Assembly: GCA_028694405.1 (NCBI GenBank)
Contig: JAQUTM010000121.1
Span: 1-6,853 of the forward strand
Direction of reading: 5' to 3'
Length of the DNA: 6,853 nucleotides
Source of the DNA: Oscillospiraceae bacterium
GTDB taxonomy: Bacteria; Bacillota; Clostridia; Oscillospirales; Ruminococcaceae
Positions within the stretch are counted from its first letter, which is position 1; every line of letters starts with the position of its first letter. The position numbers were made by a program, and so were the translations under genes. This document shows, one piece after another, positions 4,991 to 6,853 of the stretch. The notes under the pieces were generated by a model. It did no database searches, had not been told where the DNA came from, and saw nothing but the letters and a program-made list of their open reading frames with translations.

Positions 4991-6214
4991 ATGAATATAG
5001 AAAAACAAGTAAAAAAACTTTACTTTTTAGATTTTTTAGGGGGCTTTAACTTAACCGACAGCATATGGATGCTTTTGCTGGTTAGCCGTGGTTTTACTTT
5101 GTGGCAGGCAGGTATCGCCGAGGGCGTATTTCATGCGGTAAGCTTTTTATGTGAAATACCCAGTGGAATGGTGGCCGATTTGTACGGACGTAAACGCACC
5201 CTTATTGCCAGTTGGGCTGTATTGACTCTCTCCAGCGTGGTTATGCTGTTTAGCACTAATTTTGTGTGGATATGCATGGCCTTTGCCCTAAATGCATTTG
5301 GCTACAATTTACAGTCGGGAACCCGAGAAGCTTTAACCTATGACAGCTTACTGCAGACAGACCGCGAAAACGACTATTTAAAAGTAAGCTCTTGGCAAAC
5401 TATTATTTACCGCACAGCTAATGCCATTTGTCGTCTTGTGGCAGGCTTTGCTGTTTCCATAGGCTACCAGGTTTGCTATGGTTTGCGCATTGTAACTACG
5501 ATGGCGGCAGGCGGGGTTTCCACTACCCTTACCGAAGCAGTTTCCACAGATATTTCCGTCACCCAAGCTGCCCCCTTCCAAAACCGCTTTAAAGATTTAC
5601 CCCGCAATTTATTAAAACAGACAAAAGAGACTGTCTCGTTTTTGTGCGCTACCCCTATCGCAGTTATTTATATGTTAGCCTCAGCAGGGCTTAGCGGGTT
5701 TATCATTATGACAAGCTTTCTTTTACAGGAACATCTCACCTCGGGCAGTTCTTCCTCGGTTTTTGCCTTAGGACCTCTGCTGTTTTTTGTAAGTCTGGGG
5801 GGAATTCTGGGGCCCAAGACCGCTATACTTTTGAAAAAGCTGCATCACCGAAACGCTGTACTTCTGACAGGCATTACGTCAGGTTTATTTATTGCCCTGT
5901 GCGGTACAGCCTCCCCGCTTCTTAGTGCTTTGGGTGGTTTCTTTATTATTTTATGCGAAGAAGCACTGTGCACCTTAACCGATGTGCGGCTAAACGATAT
6001 GTTTCCCAGCGCCCAACGCGCTACCTTAAGCAGTGTGTTTTCTATGTGTTTCAGTTTATCGATGCTTATTGTCTCCCCCATCATGGGCTTTTTAAGCGAT
6101 TTTTTTGGCACATCTGCCACATTTTATATTTGCGGCACCGCCGTTATGGTGTTTACCGTAAGCAGCCGCTTTATCTGGGCTCTGTTACAATATAAAAAAA
6201 GCCCAGCTTGCTAA
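4991..6214 (+). CDS. MFS transporter, putative drug efflux pump
   Basis: A 407-residue major facilitator superfamily protein with 12 predicted membrane segments, near residues 11-31, 38-57, 70-89, 91-108, 135-157, 159-178, 220-246, 257-275, 288-304, 307-328, 345-368 and 375-400. The MFS signature A is present in the loop between segments 2 and 3 as GMVADLYGRKRT (59-70), and a hydrophilic central loop (about 182-215) separates the halves. It resembles the broad clostridial family of proton-driven MFS exporters, with IWMLLLVSRGFTLWQAGIAE near the N-terminus. Drug or toxic-compound efflux is the likeliest role, but the substrate cannot be read from the sequence. The ATG at 4991 has only a weak Shine-Dalgarno (CGGA, 9 nt upstream). 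The gene is alone behind a long structured leader, which suggests induced rather than constant expression. It ends at a bidirectional terminator. Confidence 0.85.
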   Translation: MNIEKQVKKLYFLDFLGGFNLTDSIWMLLLVSRGFTLWQAGIAEGVFHAVSFLCEIPSGMVADLYGRKRTLIASWAVLTLSSVVMLFSTNFVWICMAFALNAFGYNLQSGTREALTYDSLLQTDRENDYLKVSSWQTIIYRTANAICRLVAGFAVSIGYQVCYGLRIVTTMAAGGVSTTLTEAVSTDISVTQAAPFQNRFKDLPRNLLKQTKETVSFLCATPIAVIYMLASAGLSGFIIMTSFLLQEHLTSGSSSSVFALGPLLFFVSLGGILGPKTAILLKKLHHRNAVLLTGITSGLFIALCGTASPLLSALGGFFIILCEEALCTLTDVRLNDMFPSAQRATLSSVFSMCFSLSMLIVSPIMGFLSDFFGTSATFYICGTAVMVFTVSSRFIWALLQYKKSPAC

Positions 6215-6243
6215 TTTTTTTATTTCTACTATTTACTAAATTA

Positions 6244-6279
6244 AAAAGCGTACTGCTGTAGCTACAGCAGTACGCTTTT
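6244..6279. terminator. bidirectional terminator, perfect 36-bp palindrome
   Basis: AAAAGCGTACTGCTGTAG (6244-6261) is perfectly complementary to 6262-6279. As RNA it forms a stem of about 16 bp with a 4-nt AGCT loop, ending in TTTT on the + strand and TTTTT on the - strand. It lies 29 nt after the MFS stop and 10 nt past the end of the ThrE_2 gene on the other strand, so it can serve both convergent transcripts. Confidence 0.9.
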
Positions 6280-6289
6280 GTCTTTATAT

Positions 6290-6730
6290 TTACTGATTTT
6301 TTGGGCGGCGTTTTGCTTTTAATTTAAATATTTGCGTACTAAGCATAACGCCAAACGCAATGGCTCCTGCCACACTTAACATTAAAATAGCCTGCTCTAC
6401 AGCTAAGGGTAAGTTTTTTTCTACAATGGCAATAATGGTTTGAAACGCGGTTATTCCCGGCACCAGCGGAAAAATACCCGGTATATAAAACATACTTGCA
6501 GGTGTTTTTAACTTACGAGCCAAAATTTCGCTATATGCATTTACTGCAAAGGCTCCAAAAAAGCTGGCTCCCACAGCGCCAAGTGTGGTAACAAAAAGGC
6601 TGTACACAAGCCAACCAAGTGCTCCGCCAATTCCGCAATAAATAATCTTGTGTCTGTCTATATTAAATAAAATTACAGGAAATACGCTGCCTAAAAAAGC
6701 TAACAGTACGGTTTTAATCAAATCTGCCAT
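6290..6730 (-). CDS. threonine/serine exporter family protein, ThrE_2 (YjjB-like) subunit
   Basis: A 146-residue integral membrane protein of the ThrE_2/DUF3815 family, the C-terminal half of Corynebacterium-type ThrE made as a separate protein, like YjjB in E. coli. Hydrophobic segments lie near residues 5-22, 33-49, 51-66, 82-102 and 113-133. The diagnostic stretch is PASMFYIPGIFPLVPG (77-92) followed by ITAFQTII; the C-terminus is basic (KLKAKRRPKNQ). It is expected to work with the ThrE subunit encoded immediately upstream to export small amino acids or related metabolites. ATG 6730 is chosen because GGGAGGT (6747-6741 on the - strand) lies 10 nt before it; an in-frame ATG at 6763 falls inside the upstream gene. 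The two genes are 7 nt apart and the ribosome binding site is inside the last codons of the first, so they are co-transcribed and probably translationally coupled. Confidence 0.88.
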   Translation of the reverse strand: MADLIKTVLLAFLGSVFPVILFNIDRHKIIYCGIGGALGWLVYSLFVTTLGAVGASFFGAFAVNAYSEILARKLKTPASMFYIPGIFPLVPGITAFQTIIAIVEKNLPLAVEQAILMLSVAGAIAFGVMLSTQIFKLKAKRRPKNQ

Positions 6731-6737
6731 TTTTATG

Positions 6738-6853
6738 CTAACCTCCCATATAAAGTGCCACACCTACGCCTATTCCAACTGCGGCAATTACCATCAAAGC
6801 CTCAAAAAACTTACTTACTCCCGCAGCAAAATTGCCGTACATAATATCTTTAA
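6738..6853 (-). CDS. threonine/serine exporter family protein, ThrE/DUF1212 subunit (C-terminal fragment, runs off the window)
   Basis: The last 37 residues of a protein whose start lies beyond the window edge, ending in TAG (6740-6738). The visible part reads KDIMYGNFAAGVSKFFEAL, then a hydrophobic segment rich in V, G and A ending ALYMGG. The pattern of a short polar stretch with D, G and N, a conserved glutamate and then a final glycine-rich membrane helix is typical of the end of the ThrE (PF06738, DUF1212, YjjP-like) domain. Its position directly before a ThrE_2 gene strongly supports this. Its final Gly-Gly codons carry the ribosome binding site of the next gene. It is cut by the window, not shown to be broken in the genome. 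Confidence 0.8.
   Translation of the reverse strand, partial: KDIMYGNFAAGVSKFFEALMVIAAVGIGVGVALYMGG

Noticed and set aside
6244..6279. Palindrome as an insertion-sequence end or attachment site
   Set aside because: Its place between two convergent genes, with T-tracts on both strands, is fully explained by a bidirectional terminator; no transposase or direct repeats are nearby.
6731..6763. N-terminal extension of the ThrE_2 gene from 6763
   Set aside because: It overlaps the ThrE coding end and lacks a ribosome binding site; ATG 6730 has GGGAGGT upstream.

Overview
The window looks like chromosomal DNA of a low-to-moderate-GC Bacillota, most likely a spore-forming gut-type clostridium (Oscillospiraceae/Lachnospiraceae-like). 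The evidence is strong AGGAGG-type ribosome binding sites, intrinsic terminators with T-tracts, a DUF5058 membrane protein, a split ThrE pair and a sporulation-type promoter. This assignment is inference from gene content; there is no rRNA or other marker to fix the species.

Layout: (1) 20-2892, + strand: a tight three-gene operon. It holds a DUF5058 multi-pass membrane protein, a second conserved multi-pass membrane protein, and an M20 metallopeptidase of the carboxypeptidase S/PM20D1 type with an N-terminal membrane anchor. The two membrane proteins look like the subunits of an uncharacterised permease, with the peptidase processing what is moved. (2) 2893-3240: a 348-nt non-coding stretch with a small inverted repeat, a 17-bp hairpin and a sigma-K/sigma-E-like promoter. 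(3) 3241-3732, + strand: a small protein made of two peptidoglycan-binding (PG_binding_1) repeats, closed by a good terminator. (4) 3804-4502, - strand: trmO, the tRNA t6A37 N6-methyltransferase, convergent with gene 3 and with its own extended -10 promoter. (5) 4503-4990: a divergent intergenic region. On its + strand a good vegetative promoter drives a leader of about 315 nt, containing a 32-codon small ORF with its own ribosome binding site, competing hairpins, an intrinsic terminator and further T-runs. (6) 4991-6214, + strand: a 12-TM MFS transporter, probably drug/multidrug efflux, downstream of that leader. (7) 6244-6279: a perfect 36-bp palindrome acting as bidirectional terminator. 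(8) 6290-6853, - strand: a split threonine/serine exporter pair, ThrE_2 complete and the C-terminal end of ThrE running off the window.

The most interesting element is the MFS leader (about 4642-4990). Its arrangement is that of a transcription attenuator of the kind seen ahead of antibiotic-resistance genes, but I do not recognise this leader peptide. Second is the DUF5058/partner/M20 operon, whose substrate and transport role are unknown. No tRNA, rRNA, CRISPR array, insertion sequence or phage gene was seen.
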